Part shown: positions 1-11,800 of the stretch, in pieces
Numbering within the stretch: the first letter of the stretch is position 1
Layout of the letters: every line of letters starts with the position of its first letter
Source of the DNA: Montifringilla adamsi
Lineage: Eukaryota; Chordata; Aves; Passeriformes; Passeridae
DNA: 64,000 bases
Reading direction: 5' to 3'
Assembly: GCA_017590115.1 (NCBI GenBank)
Contig: JAGGNK010013558.1
Location: forward strand, 17,192,574-17,256,573
Notes under the pieces: generated by a model
Told to the model about the DNA's origin: nothing
The model's input: the letters and a program-made list of their open reading frames with translations, nothing else
Databases searched by the model: none
Program-made: the position numbers and the translations under genes

Positions 1-3000
1 TCCAAAGAAATGCTCTGCACGTAGATCCAAATGCTGTATGTTGAACAGCTGACTGCACTAATATGATTTATAATATACATTACATACATACTGTATATTG
101 CACATTTCCACACCTCCCTGCCAAATCCCGTCCTCACGTACACCCAGGAAATCCCTTTGGCCCAGTATTTCCAGCAAGAGGAATTTCTGCCAGCAGAAAT
201 GAGAGCTCTCCTCCTTTGACAGCCACACAAACTGAACAGCATTCAGGGTGTCTCAGGAAGGGTCACTGATTTCCAAAGAGAGCTTGGACAAAAAGAAAAC
301 TGTAAAAGTTGGTGTCTCCACTGGGCATGGCTGCAAACACAGCAGAGACAATCAGTCCCCTGTCTCTGAGGAGAAAAGAGACACCTCTTTGGGGGCCTTC
401 CAAAAGAGATCTTGCTCTTGGGGCAGGGGAATTGCTTAAGGATAAAATACCTTGGCACTTCCTACATACAGAGAAAACCCAACATTATTCCTAGGCCCTA
501 CAGAATTCTCACCAGTTTACAAGACCCCCTCTCCCCTGGAGCGTCCAAAGGGCTGCCTTTTCACTTAAATCACAAGTTGGGCATTGTCAGAATTGCTCCA
601 GAGACAGCAAAACCTCTGGTGACTTGTTCTTCTAGCCTCCTTTACGATGCTCTCCACTACTTCCCCTCCTTGTTCCAATCTTCCAGCTGGGAGGTAGCCC
701 CAGCCCCCTTTTTTTAATATAGGTTTTAATTATTTAGAAGAAGGGTTGTAAATCTGGTGCCATGGTACTAAAAGCCACACCAGAGCTCCTGACAGACTGC
801 CAACCATCTCAGCTGGTGCCAAAAGTATGTAAGAAGAAGTCAGTTTCATCACCACCCGACATTATCCCAATTTTCTGGCATCAAGAGTGAAAATAATTTA
901 AACCATTGGAAAAGACTTATGTTTCACATTTGCTGTGGAATTGTGAAACCTATGGAGAGAAAGAGCCATGAGTCTTCACCCTGCTTCACGTTGGGAAGCA
1001 TCTCAAGCTCAATCTGACAAGGCAAATAGAGTTTCAAGCAGGAAGGGTTTGCAGGATCAGGCCTGTAAAGCATCCCTAGGGAGTTAAAAATGTTAAAAAT
1101 TCCCCCAGACTTGCCAGCTGGGTTCTGAAGGGTCCCCAGTCCTGATGGCCCAAAGGAGGTCTTTTGGACCCTGTAACTTGAATAGTGTGGTCATTATTTT
1201 GCTTTTTCCATAAGAAATGCATTCCTCATTTGCATCCTTCAAATCCTGCAGATCCTGCCCTGTGCTAATCCCAGCATGAGAGATCAAACGTCAGCCCTGG
1301 ACAAAGGCTCTGTGCTCTTGTTCTCTTGTCTGAGTTGAGGAACTGCAGAAGGCTTTTGAAGGATTTTGAAGATAAGGAAGTAAAACAGAAGACCACGTAA
1401 CCCTTGGAGCTACTTTTCCCACATCTCAGGAAATCATTCCAATTAAGTGAAATGCTTTGGATCTGCCAATTCCCATTTGCCTGGGGAAATACATATCAAA
1501 AGTTGGGATACTCCCTCCCATCTTTCTCCCCCTGTGGGAGTCCAGGACCTGCTGCTGTGCCAGATCCTGGGACAGCTGAATTTTGGGAAAAGCAGCTGCT
1601 GCCCAAGCTGGAGGACCTGAGACACAAGAACCCAAAAATTCAGAGGAGTGCAGGAGCTCACCATCATCTGCATTAATTTTACAGTTGGTATGGCTAGACC
1701 ATGCAGCTGACAGAGCCCTGCAGCTCTGCTAACAGGAAAGGCTGGAATGATTTCAGCCTCCAAAGGCAGGCAAACTGACAAGCTGATTAAAACAAACAAT
1801 AATCCACACTTCCCACTACAGCCCCACTCACCACTGTGCCCAACAGTGGCAAGATCTTTCACATTAACAATATTTCACATCCTTATTTTAGAAGTCAGCT
1901 CAACATTACTCACCACCAGAACATTCCCATGCACTCTTATCCAGGGTTTCACACACACAGGGGTCACTCAAGCAACCTGCTCACTCTGTCATCTACTCTT
2001 GTACTACTCCTCTGCTACAAGTCATCTTCCAGTGGAGCTTTTCTTGGGCTAAATGACAGCAGGGAAAGGAGGAAGGTCCTCACAGAGTGTCACTGGAATG
2101 ACAGTGGTAGCACAGCCTTTGTGTGACCCCATCCTGCCTCCTTGGCTTCACTGCTCTGTCCCTGTGCCCTGGTAGTGCTGCTGGAGCTACTGCAGCTCCA
2201 GGGCTTGCTCAGAACAGGGATCCAAATTCTCAGTGCTCCCTGCACATGGTTCTCGACCTTCCCACATGTTAGTACTCTCCAACAGTTACACTGTTTTTCC
2301 AGCCCTTTTTATTTTCACAACATCTTTGAAGGAGATCTGTGAAATGCTGAATCTTTAACAGATTTTTCTCTTGCTCCTAAGTGTTCATTAGTTACATACA
2401 TAGAACACGCTGAAAAGAGAACAGATTTAAACATCTGACAAATTCCATCCCCTTCTCAATTTCTCAACTGTTACGCTGTAAATCGTTGTTTAACCATTTC
2501 CTCAAAGTTAAAAGGAAGTTAATGTTTAAAGTGAAGAACAAAACAACCCACAAATACAGTTTAATAAATTTCATGTGGGTTTTAGTCCCACCCTTATTAA
2601 CCATGTTTCAGCTTTGCTTGGTTATTATATAAAAGTGCAATTCAAGCAAATTGAAAAGAAGAGCTTTAAATTAAGTCTTGTTCCAGAGTCATTTCAGGTT
2701 TACACTCAATTCTGAGAGCAGACCATGCCCAGGAATATCTGCTCTGGCCTCCAGCTCTCCAAGGAAACCCCAACATCTTGTCCCTCTTGTCCACCGTGGA
2801 AGAGGAAAGAAAATCCCAGCACAAGGAAACCCAGCACAGGAATTTTAAGAGGTTTAACTTCTCAGCTCATGGCCCAGCTATGGATGAATGCCAGACAGCT
2901 CCTCTCCCAGACAGGAGAGTTCAGTGGAGCTGAAGGTTTCCTCAGGGGAAATTGTATCATCTTTAATCCCCACACGCCTGCTCTGCCCTGCTTCCCACAG

Positions 3001-6000
3001 CAGCAGAGGCTCCTGAGTCACCTGAAGGGCAGCACCGCCCTGGTGCACACAGGGATCCTGGCCAGGGATGGAGCTCCCTGAGCTGCAGCACCTGCTCTGA
3101 ACCAGGCACCAGCTCCCTCTGCAGTGAAACTGGCAATTCACCAACCTAAGGTACCTATGGCACAGGATCAGCCATCAGGGAAGTGCTCATCTTCATCCCT
3201 CACCTGCCCCAGACACCCAGACTGGCCTAACCCTGCCAGCCTGTGGCCTCTTCTGCATCCTTGGTCCTCTTCTTCCCAAGGACAGAGCAGATTTACTGTT
3301 CTACCAGGAGTCCTTGGAGTTACTGCTCATTCCCTGGAGGCTGCAGTCCAACCTGCTCAGCTCTGCCCTTCCAGACAGGATCCAAACCCACACCAGGACA
3401 CTCAGGTCCTGCAAGGCACTTACACCTACCTGGAAATCAGGGGGACTTCAGAGACCTTAGAGGAAGAAGACCAGATGGATGCTCTTATCAACTTGTCTAC
3501 ATCTACACCCTCACAAAGTTTATGGATGGTCCCAAGTAAACAGGACAGACCTGATAGAAGAGCCACCATTCAGAAATATTTTAACAGGCTGGAAGATGAG
3601 ATGCAGAAAGTTTAACGAAGGCAAATGTACACAAATCTTGGAAGAAAAGAAGCCCTTTTCTTCTCTGAGTAGATTGTATCAGACATTACTACAAAATATT
3701 TAGGTTTTTCCAACATCCAGTGTGCATCTCTTAAGGTGTAGTTTCAATTAGTCTATTCCATCCTACAAAGAGAAAAATCACTGTTCTCACTCCATGAGCC
3801 CTTGCAATGAGCATCATCCATTTCCACCAATCCAGTCTGCACAAGGAAGTTCAAAGGAGACAAAACTGGAGTGTGAAAATGTTACATGAACTAGCCTGAA
3901 CAGGAGGGAGGCACAAACTCTTCTCTTACTTCAACTGAGAAAGTTAAGCCACCTTATTTAGAGACAAGACAAAGAGCAATCCTGAACCCAAGATCAAAGA
4001 CTCTGGATTTTAAAATGGAAGAGAAGTTATTTAGAATCAAACCTCTGCCTCTAAATGCATCCCAGTGATTGTCACCTTTTGGTTCCTGAACAGTTTTCAA
4101 CAGTATTCTTCCATTTCTAATTATAATGCTTATTTTGACATGGACTCATGACCCTCTTAAAACTGTAACTGTTTCCAAAATGTAGGTACAAGTATGAAAA
4201 GCCTACACCTGCTCTAAGGGGCTGATGCTGCAGTCCAGCACTTCAGCACATGACAGTGACTAAACTGTGGCCTTACAAAGCCTGAACTTTCCAAAAAACA
4301 AAGTTCCTGTACTGGCTGCTGTCTTCTAGTGATGGTCCTGGGGGCTGCAGAGCTGCCTGTGAGTGCCCAGCAGCAGGGAAGGGCAGTGCAGCCCTGAGCT
4401 GTGGCCAGAATCCAAGTGCTGGCACAGCTGCACTCCCCAGAGGCCGGTGCTGCCAAGGGGAAGGCAGCAGCACTTTCCAGGAACCCTGTGCCTCTGCTAG
4501 GCTGAATTCCCAGCTTGTCACGAGGAACAGGAGGGCTGGAGCATCCTCACACAGGGCACTTTAGCTGTAGCTCAATGGTGAGAGCTTGGGTAGAGCAGTT
4601 TTTGCCTCACTCTGACCTCACAGAGCTCTGAGAGCACGGCCACCCTTCCCAAAGCAGGATCTGCAGCAGCCACACACTGCTTACCAGCAGCATCTGCCAG
4701 CAGAGCTTAAAAACCAGACCCCAACCTTCAGATGCCACATTGGGAATCTGATACCATCACCAGGAAGCAATTGCTCAGTCTGGCTGCAGCTCAGTTTTCG
4801 TGCCACTGTGTCAGGGATTTTGTTTTTACTAGAACTCCACTTGCCCTGATCATTTTATATCACTTTTGCTATGATTTATGGCATGGCTGAGAATATGATT
4901 ACAGCAAGGCCTGAGCCAGCTGGAGATCAGGACACAGCATTACTGCCCACTCTACTTCTTAGCAACCAGCTTTTCTGAAGGAGATGTCCTGATCACCCAG
5001 CTAGAGTCCAATGAGCATTCCCCTGCTGGAATTTTCAGGAACCCTCCCTATTGCAGCACTAGAACTGCTCACAACACAAATGCCAGGACAAACAGGCTGC
5101 AAGGTTTCCACTACCCAGGTCTTTCCTCTAGCCCAGCAGGTCTGGCTCATGTCCCACCTGTGAAGCTGCTGCTGAGGGCAAAGCCTTATTCTTCCTGCAG
5201 CAAACAGGGCTCAAGAAAGCAATGAGAAAATAATTTTTTTTTTAAGTGATGGTCTTAGTATTTTAAATTGTCAGACTAGAAGGCAAAAAATTTTGGGCTC
5301 TAGAGTCACCTGCTCTCAGGTCATCTCATGGCAGATTAAAGACTTCCTAGACAATGTGGGGCAAACTTTTGATTCCTCTGATCCCAGAAAACATCTTACC
5401 ACTACATTAGACAGCTTTCACTACAGGTATGCTGGTTTAGTGTGGCCACTGCAAAAGTCTGTGTAAACACTGAAAACAGCCTAAAATGTGAGGTGTTTCA
5501 TGTTTAAAGACAGACTTAAGAACCCAAAATGGTCTACTCAGCTAAAATAAGAAGGTTCATCTACATGGTGGTATGGATTATTTCAATGAAACCATTTCAA
5601 TAATTAATGAGGTTCATCTTAAGTTTAGCTTCATCCATCTTAAGTTCAGGCTAATCCTCAAGACACTGGTTTTCTGTTCTCTAGTTTTAAGCTCACCAAG
5701 GGTATTTTAACTTTAACTCACTCAAATGTTCCATGCACCTGCTTTTAGCCCTTTCCCATTCCTGGTGATTATCTGAAGGAAGAGGATGAATTCCTCTTCC
5801 TTCAGATAATTCCTCTTCAAATTCCTCTAATAGGAAAGGAGAATCCCAACATGCAGAAACACCTCTCTCTCAACACATCTGCCCACAGCACTCTCAGCAC
5901 TGCCAGGACCAGGTGCACAGGCAAAGGCAAGCAGAGCTTTACCAACACTGTCACTAACACAAGGCGCTTTGGCACAAACCAGCAGCTTTCACACTGATCC

Positions 6001-7249
6001 CAGGTTGATCCAGCCCAGTTATGTCAATTTAGCCACTGCTTAGAATTGCCATGATCCAAACAGGTACTGCAATATTGCTGTTCACTTTTGCTGAGTAGTG
6101 AGCAAATACTAACTAGTCTTGTCTCTTTTTCAGCTTTCCTACTGGGAATTTTGCCAAGCTTTTTCACCCCCTCCTCCATTCCCTGATCTCAGACAGTTAA
6201 TACTGTGCCTACAACTACATTCCTCTTTTTCTAAAGGTTCCTCCTCTGTTTGTTTGTGCTTTCCAGCTTTGGAAGCCCAGCAAAATTAACAAAACACGCC
6301 TGGTGGCAAAAGCGCAGAGCTGTTCATGATTTAAGGCTTGAACTAGAGATATTAGTTTTAAGCTGCCCTCGGTGGAACTCAGCTCAACTTCCAGTGCCAC
6401 TCAGACCTCAGCATCTCTGTTTGCTGGGTTTTTTTTTTAATCCTGAGGCACAGCGCCCTCAAATGGCTCCGGAACGAAGGCTGGAGCCCCGAGGGCAGAG
6501 CATGAACTGGTTCTCACTACGGTTTAAGGATAAATCTCCATCATCAGGTCTGTTCTGACAGGCACACCTCCCAGGACCATCTGGGAATCACTGCCTAATG
6601 CCCCGCTGACTTCCTGAAGTACTTTAAAAGTTATCAACAATAATTGCAAACTACTCAATGTCTTAAGCATTTCATTCTCCATCACCGAGAAACTTTCTGT
6701 CCCACAGAAGATCACCTGCTCCTACCGGGATGCTCAGAGGAGAGCCTGGCCCTGCAGAACCACCTGAAACCACAGCCTCAGGCAGAGAAATCTGGACACT
6801 TGTGGTGGGACAAGCCCCGCTGAGTGGGATGTTCCTGTGACCGTGCTGGGGCACCGGCTGCTCCCTGACCACAGCTCCCAGAGAACACACCAACACTGAC
6901 AGCAGGGTGGGAAGAGCCAGCTGCAGAGCTGCCACAGGATCAGGCCAGGATGGCACCAAATCACCCCAGCAGGACACAGCCACCTGCCCCATGTCTGGGG
7001 ACAGGGACACAAGATGTTCCCTCCACCAGGACGCTCCTCCACAGCACCCTTGGGTTCTGCTGCCCACCCACAATGGAACTGCAGAGCCTGAGGCCCCTCA
7101 GGGATGGCTGAGGCAGCTCCACAGGGGGAGCCAGGGTGGGCAGGACACCCACCATGAGACAGCGGCGGTGCTCAGCAAGGCCCGGGAGCTGAGGGGACAG
7201 GAGGGTCACCTCGCTGAGGGCAGGTGAAGCGCACGCATCCCACCTCATC
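1..7249 (-). other. ADAMTS17: ADAMTS17 intron 2 (partial, runs off the left edge)
   Basis: This stretch lies downstream of ADAMTS17 exon 2 on the minus strand and should be intron 2. I looked for the next prodomain exon (a block expected to read VGLIQLGQ-like and end near RRKW) and did not see it, so that exon probably lies beyond the left edge. Short open frames on both strands, up to about 163 codons at 3124-3615 on the plus strand, show no family resemblance. The only structured element I noticed is the hairpin at 5768-5810. Confidence 0.7.
5768..5810. repeat. Perfect 19-bp inverted repeat with 5-nt loop
   Basis: The arm at 5768-5786 (attatctgaaggaagagga) is the exact reverse complement of the arm at 5792-5810, separated by the five bases tgaat. 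This gives a 43-nt hairpin without mismatch. A purine-rich arm facing a pyrimidine-rich arm is compatible with a single local duplication-inversion event at a replication fork. It lies inside ADAMTS17 intron 2. It is shorter than a typical pre-miRNA stem (about 30 bp or more), so a microRNA call is not supported. Confidence 0.9.
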
Positions 7250-7489
7250 GGGCTGGCAGTACCCGGCCTGAGGAGGGGAGCGGGGTGGGATGGCAGCACC
7301 AGCCCTCAGGAGGGGAGCTGGGTGGGATGGCAGCACCAGCCCTCAGGAGGGGAGCGGGGTGGGATGGCAGCACCAGCCCTCAGGAGGGGAGCTGGGTGGG
7401 ATGGCAGCACCAGCCCTCAGGAGGGGAGCGGGGTGGGATGGCAGTACCAGCCCTGAGGAGGGGAGCGGGGTGGGATGGCAGTACCAGCC
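7250..7489. repeat. 37-bp minisatellite, six copies plus an edge copy
   Basis: Six direct copies of a 37-bp GC-rich unit start at 7268, 7305, 7342, 7379, 7416 and 7453, with exactly 37-bp spacing and only a few substitutions: ctgagg or ctcagg at the start, gagcgggg or gagctggg in the middle, gcagtacc or gcagcacc near the end. A degenerate edge copy lies at about 7250-7267. The last unit runs into the 3' end of ADAMTS17 exon 2 and includes its splice donor (7483-7484), so each unit carries a GT at the matching place on the minus strand. Near identity of the units suggests recent expansion and likely length polymorphism. Confidence 0.93.
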
Positions 7490-7822
7490 CGGCGCAGGTG
7501 CTGAGGGAGGCGAAGGAGTCGCTGCGGTTCAGCGCGTGTCCCGAGTAGAAGCAGAGCCGCTCCCGCGGGGGCCGCCGCGCCTCCCCGCGCCTCCGCTCCA
7601 CCGCGAAGCCCCGGGCCAGGAAGCGCAGGTCGCGGCGGAGGTGCAGGTACAGCTCGGCGCCGGCGGCGGGCAGGCGGAGCAGCACAGCCTCCTCCTCCTC
7701 CTCCTGCTCCGCCGCTGCCCGCCGGCGCCGGGGGCCGCCGCGATCCCCTCCGGGCGGCAGCAGGTGGATCTTCTCCAGCGGCACTCGCTCCGGGATCACC
7801 ACTTCCAGCTCCGCTCCGCCAG
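7485..7822 (-). CDS. ADAMTS17: ADAMTS17 exon 2 (start of the prodomain)
   Basis: This is coding exon 2 of the secreted zinc metalloprotease ADAMTS17, an extracellular-matrix enzyme of the ADAMTS family. The acceptor is CTGCAG before C at 7822 and the donor is CTG|GTACTG at 7485/7484. It is 338 nt: 2 nt complete the split codon from exon 1, then 112 codons follow. Recognisable blocks are ELEVVIPERV near the start, ELYLHLRRDLRFLARGF in the middle and ERLCFYSGHAL towards the end; the known ADAMTS17 prodomain has similar blocks in the same order (ELYLQLRRDLRFLSRGF and ELCFYSG in human). A glutamate run (EQEEEEEAV) comes from a GAG repeat at about 7688-7710. The exon is very GC-rich and part of the CpG island. 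The donor GTACTG is weak, and it lies inside the first unit of a minisatellite. The exact 3' boundary is the least certain point; it is chosen because it keeps phase 0 and matches where I recall the human prodomain exon ending. Confidence 0.88.
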
Positions 7823-8425
7823 CTGCAGGCGAGAAGGAGAGAGGCTCAGGCGCTCGCACCCCGGAGCCGCGGCCCGACGGGGCGGCCGGGGGCTGCGGCA
7901 CCCCCCGCTCCCCGGGACAGCCCCGCGCTCGGGTTTCAGCGCAGACAGCCCCGCGCTGGAAACCCTGAACGGGCTGCGCAGACAATGGAGCCAGCGGAGC
8001 ACGGCGATTTATTTCTCTCTATACACACATATATTAGAGACAGAAGCGTGCATGGAAGAGAGGAATAGAGCAAACGCTAAAGCTACTTGTATCACGATAT
8101 ATATATATATATATATATAGCTCAGACACAAGCATCGCATTTCACCAACCCCAATAAAAATCTGCAGGGAGAAGGGGAAAAGCAGAGCGAGCCGCAGCAG
8201 CAGCCAAGGACAGTCAGCAGCTTTCCACATGGAACGCTACAGCAGCAGCGGGAGGACAGGAAAAGAAAATACAAAAGCCTGCAGCAATTCATCCCGCGGC
8301 CCGGGACTGCGGCCACGCAGAGGATGCGGTGCGTGCCCTGCGCTCCGCGCCCGCACGCTGCCGTCCGGGACCGGACCCTGTCAGTGCCGCCGGGAAAGGG
8401 GAGCCGGGGCGGCAGGGAGCGCTAC
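7823..8425 (-). other. ADAMTS17: ADAMTS17 intron 1
   Basis: This 603-nt intron separates the signal-peptide exon from the prodomain exon. The donor is ACAG|GTAGCG and the acceptor is CGCCTGCAG. It carries an (AT)n microsatellite at 8097-8119. No coding potential is seen. Confidence 0.85.
8097..8119. repeat. (AT)n microsatellite
   Basis: Twenty-three nucleotides of uninterrupted alternating A and T lie in ADAMTS17 intron 1, in an AT-rich pocket between two GC-rich blocks. Confidence 0.97.
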
Positions 8426-8495
8426 CTGTGCCGGCGTCCAATCCGCAGAGCAGCAGGCAGGGCACGACGAGGGGCAGGAGGCAGCCGTCAAACAT
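8426..8495 (-). CDS. ADAMTS17: ADAMTS17 exon 1 (start codon and signal peptide)
   Basis: The coding part of exon 1 starts at ATG (8495-8493) and ends at the donor ACAG|GTAGCG (8426/8425). It is 70 nt: 23 codons plus the first base of a split codon. The peptide begins MFDGCLLPLVVPCLLLCGLD, a short N-region followed by a leucine-rich hydrophobic core: a typical secretory signal peptide. It aligns with the human ADAMTS17 start (MCDG-LLPP-LVLPVLLLL-WGLDPGT), including the GLD-GT end. Spliced to exon 2 it continues GT-AGGAELEVV, as expected for the family. The two exons together encode 136 residues; all catalytic and thrombospondin-repeat exons lie outside the window to the left. Confidence 0.87.
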
Positions 8496-8760
8496 GGTAG
8501 TGCGGCGGCGGGGCCGAGCGCGCAGCGCAGCGACGGGACCGGGGGCCGAGTGCGCCCTGCCCGCCCTCGGCACCGGGGATCGCCGCGGCGAGCGCCCGGC
8601 CACGNNNNNNNNNNNNCCCGCCGCGGCTCCGCGCACCCATTGGCGGCGGCTGCCGCCGGGACACGCCCCCCCGCTCCCCCATTGGCTGCGCGCCGGCGGA
8701 CCCGCGCGGGGGGAACGCACGTGGGCGCGGGCGGCCGGTAGGGGGCGCCCTCTCCTGCCC
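8496..8760 (-). promoter_or_regulatory. ADAMTS17: ADAMTS17 proximal promoter with two CCAAT boxes and an E-box
   Basis: Upstream of the ADAMTS17 start codon, the minus strand carries CCAAT at 8643-8639 and again at 8685-8681 (both seen as ATTGG on the plus strand), C-rich GC-box-like sequence at about 8654-8678, and a palindromic CACGTG E-box at 8718-8723. No TATA box is seen. Paired CCAAT boxes about 40 bp apart are a common NF-Y arrangement in CpG-island promoters. The transcription start itself cannot be placed from sequence. Confidence 0.6.
8605..8616. other. Assembly gap (12 N)
   Basis: Twelve unresolved bases interrupt the GC-rich promoter of ADAMTS17, about 110 bp upstream of the start codon. 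GC-rich avian promoters are often lost in sequencing, so the true length here may differ from twelve. Confidence 0.99.
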
Positions 8761-8890
8761 CGGTCCGGGCCGTGAGGGAGCCGCGGGCCGCTCCGGGACC
8801 CGGTGTCGGCTCGGGACCCGGTATCGGCTCGGAACCCGCCGAGCCGCCGGGAACATCCCTGCTAGGTCAGGGGGTCTGACGGGCGGCATC

Positions 8891-11800
8891 CTGTCACTGG
8901 GCAGCCCCGTCGTGTTTCCTTCCTCTCCCTTTCCTCATCGCTGATTGAATTTAGACACGGTTACGGCAGCTCACTTGAGAAAGTCACCCATTCCTTTCCC
9001 AGCGCCAACCGCAGGTGCCACGGCTTGGAAGACCAGCAAAAAAATTAGGCTGGTGATATCATAGAATGGGTTAGGTTGGAAGGCACCACAAAGGGACATC
9101 TGCTCAAGCAGGGTCATCCCCAGACCACAGTATACGGACACACACAGATTTTGGGCAATGATCCCACATATTCACTCATTGTGTGGATGAAAATAAGAAA
9201 CAAGTGCATAAAGCTTAAGAGATATAAAAATGCATTTTTGCTACCAATTCCCATTTTCACCGAGGTCCTGCAGCCGCTGGAGTTCCTTCCCACCTGGTTG
9301 GGCCACATCCTGCGTGTCCTCAGCTGTGCAGGGACCAGGGTTTGACAGGGGCTGTCGAAAGCAGTAGAGTGATTTCCAAGAGCAGAAAGGTTTCCACTGT
9401 GTTTGGTGAGCTTTGGATGAGATCCTGTGCTCCTGGCATGGTTGAGTCATGGAAAGCAGTCAAAACCCAACCTGTTAGCAGCTTTAAATTGTGGTGGCCC
9501 AGCAGAGCAGTGTCCTAGAGTTTAAACTTCTGCAAAAATCTGCAACTTTGCTCCTGAAATTGTAGAAGAATTCAAAGGAAGACCCATAAAAGAGTGTGAA
9601 TGACTCTGGCAGATCTCCCCGCAGCACTTCCACGAGAATTGGAGAATTGTCCAGAGCCATACTGACAGCAGGAATGGCTCTGAGTTGCAAACAAGTGGAA
9701 TTAGGTTTGGATGCTCATCCCAGGGAGGGCAGGCACTGGTGGAGTGCTGAGAAAAGGGTGTTTGGAGCTGGGAACAGGACTGGTGAGAGACATGAGCACG
9801 TTAACACCATTCTCGTTCTTCCAGGCATTGAACAGGCAGCAAGAGCCACATTTTCTCAGCGAGCTGCTCCCGTACAAGGAGAGAGACTGTTTGAGAGTCA
9901 GAATCTTGGAGATGCCTCCAGCTCTTCACCCTGCTGGCTGTGCTTTTCCAGGCACCAAGGGACACCCTATGGCACACCATGGGCTGGTATAGCACCTCAG
10001 AAAGCCCTGCCCTGCACAGGGCCTCTGCAGCACCTCACGTCCTCCTGCTGTGGCCTCAGGAATGTCCCTCATCCCTCCAGTGGGGTGGCACTTGGAGGAT
10101 GTTACCTGTGGTCAGCAGCAAGAGCAAAACTGGGGACCTGCAAGCAGCTCCCAGCAGGCAAAATCAGACTAAGCCAAGACCCATGGCTCAAACTCTTTAT
10201 TAACATGAGATCAGATGAGTTTTAATAGCTCTGTGTTTCCCACTCTCTTTCAGGGCTCACTCTGCTCCTAATAAGAATTTACCAAAGCAAAGGGACTGGC
10301 CTGGACCCATTCAAGTGAGACAAAATCTCAGTTTGGGGCTGCCTTGCTCTATATCAATAGTGTAACATAACATGGAAAACAAAACCTCAGAGCCTGAATT
10401 TCCCTCCTGACCTGCTGTGAACCAAAGATTTCAGTGCCTCCTTCCAAGGCCAGAGCCCCGGCTGGCACAGAGCTCCCCCACAGCTCCTCCACCCGTGGCA
10501 ATCCTCTGCTCCTGAGAACCACGAGGCAATTTGATTTGTGAGCTGCCAAACCTGGCCTGAGCCCTCAACAGCCACGTTTAAACCCAGACCACCAGCTGAC
10601 TTCATTTGCTGAGGGACTGGAGCTGGTGCCTCGAAAGGGTTTGACGAGGGGGCTTAGATTTGTTTAACTTTTTAGTAGATCCTTTCTCCCACCTTCCAAA
10701 GTCCTCTGCCAGAAAAATAATAACAATACAGAGAAAGAATAAATTTAATAGTGTGGGGGAAGAGAGGCACCAATAAAGAGAAGTCTGTAACTTACTGCAT
10801 GGAAGGACTTGCTCAGTGGCTGGGCTGGCTGGCACAGACTACACTAGAGTAGGGATAATCCCAGTGGAGCATCCCAGACTTCCAGAACATTTGGACAGGA
10901 GCCCAAGAGGCTGCAAACCCCAGGACAGGGGCAACTTCCCAGGCAGGCCTCAGTGTTGCCAAAGGCTGGAGCCAGGAGCAAGGGACAAGCCCCACAGTGA
11001 TACCCAAACAACAAAAGAGGAATCTGTCTTAGGAGCAGCACTGGTGTGTTTCTTCAATCCAAATCCCAAAGTTCCAGTGAGACACATTAATTGAACACAA
11101 ACTTTTCAGAAATGCCTTGAAATTGTTTCTGATAAGGATAAGGTGTGTGTGGCAGGAGGGGGCTGTGGTCCTGTTGTGGTGGTTGCACTGCTCCCCTGCT
11201 CCCAGCCGGTGGGGAAGGGGGATTTCTCCTCTCACCATCACAGAGGTGGGTTTGGCCCTGCAGTTCCTAGGAAACAAGCCCTCTCCCCCTCTGAAACTGG
11301 TGTTGGGGTGGGTTTGGGGTTTTTTTTTTTCCAATTTTAAATGTACGTCGAGGAAGCCAAGTTTCATGGCCATTATTGCAGAGTTAATAACCCTTTGGAG
11401 ACTGCAGACATGTGTTATATCCATCTTCCCGAGCAGTCACTTGGCTCGCCGCTGGAAAATGCCAGCATGGGAAGGGTTAACTTGGCCACTGCTCAGCCTT
11501 CTCCCTTCTCCAAACCCTTCCTGTCCTGGTCCTCTCCCCGACCTCACAGGTGCTGCTCTCCTGCCGGGACACTCCGATGCTTTTCCTGCTCTCCCCGCAG
11601 CTCCTCCCCTCTCTGCAGCCTTTGGGAATCAGGAATTTCCTCCCCTCTGGGGGCTGCAGAGCTTGGCCAGGCTGCTTGGGCATAAACCTGGCAGGTGCTG
11701 CTGTTACCTGTGCATATGACCCCCCAAAGAAGCCAGAGACAGTTTAGTGATAAGCAGGGACCAACAAAAGCTCCTTTGTAACTTCAAATCATCAGCCAAA

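Larger units (their letters stand above)
7490..8890. promoter_or_regulatory. ADAMTS17: CpG island over the ADAMTS17 5' end
   Basis: From the 3' part of exon 2 through exon 1 and about 400 bp upstream, the sequence is strongly GC-rich with frequent CG dinucleotides, in sharp contrast to the CG-poor flanks. Exon 1, intron 1 and exon 2 lie inside it, apart from an AT-rich break around 7995-8290. This is the usual signature of an unmethylated vertebrate promoter. The edges are judged by eye. Confidence 0.85.

Noticed and set aside
3124..3615. 163-codon plus-strand frame in ADAMTS17 intron 2
   Set aside because: I considered a retroelement fragment, but no zinc-knuckle, protease or polymerase motif and no LTR-like flanks are visible.
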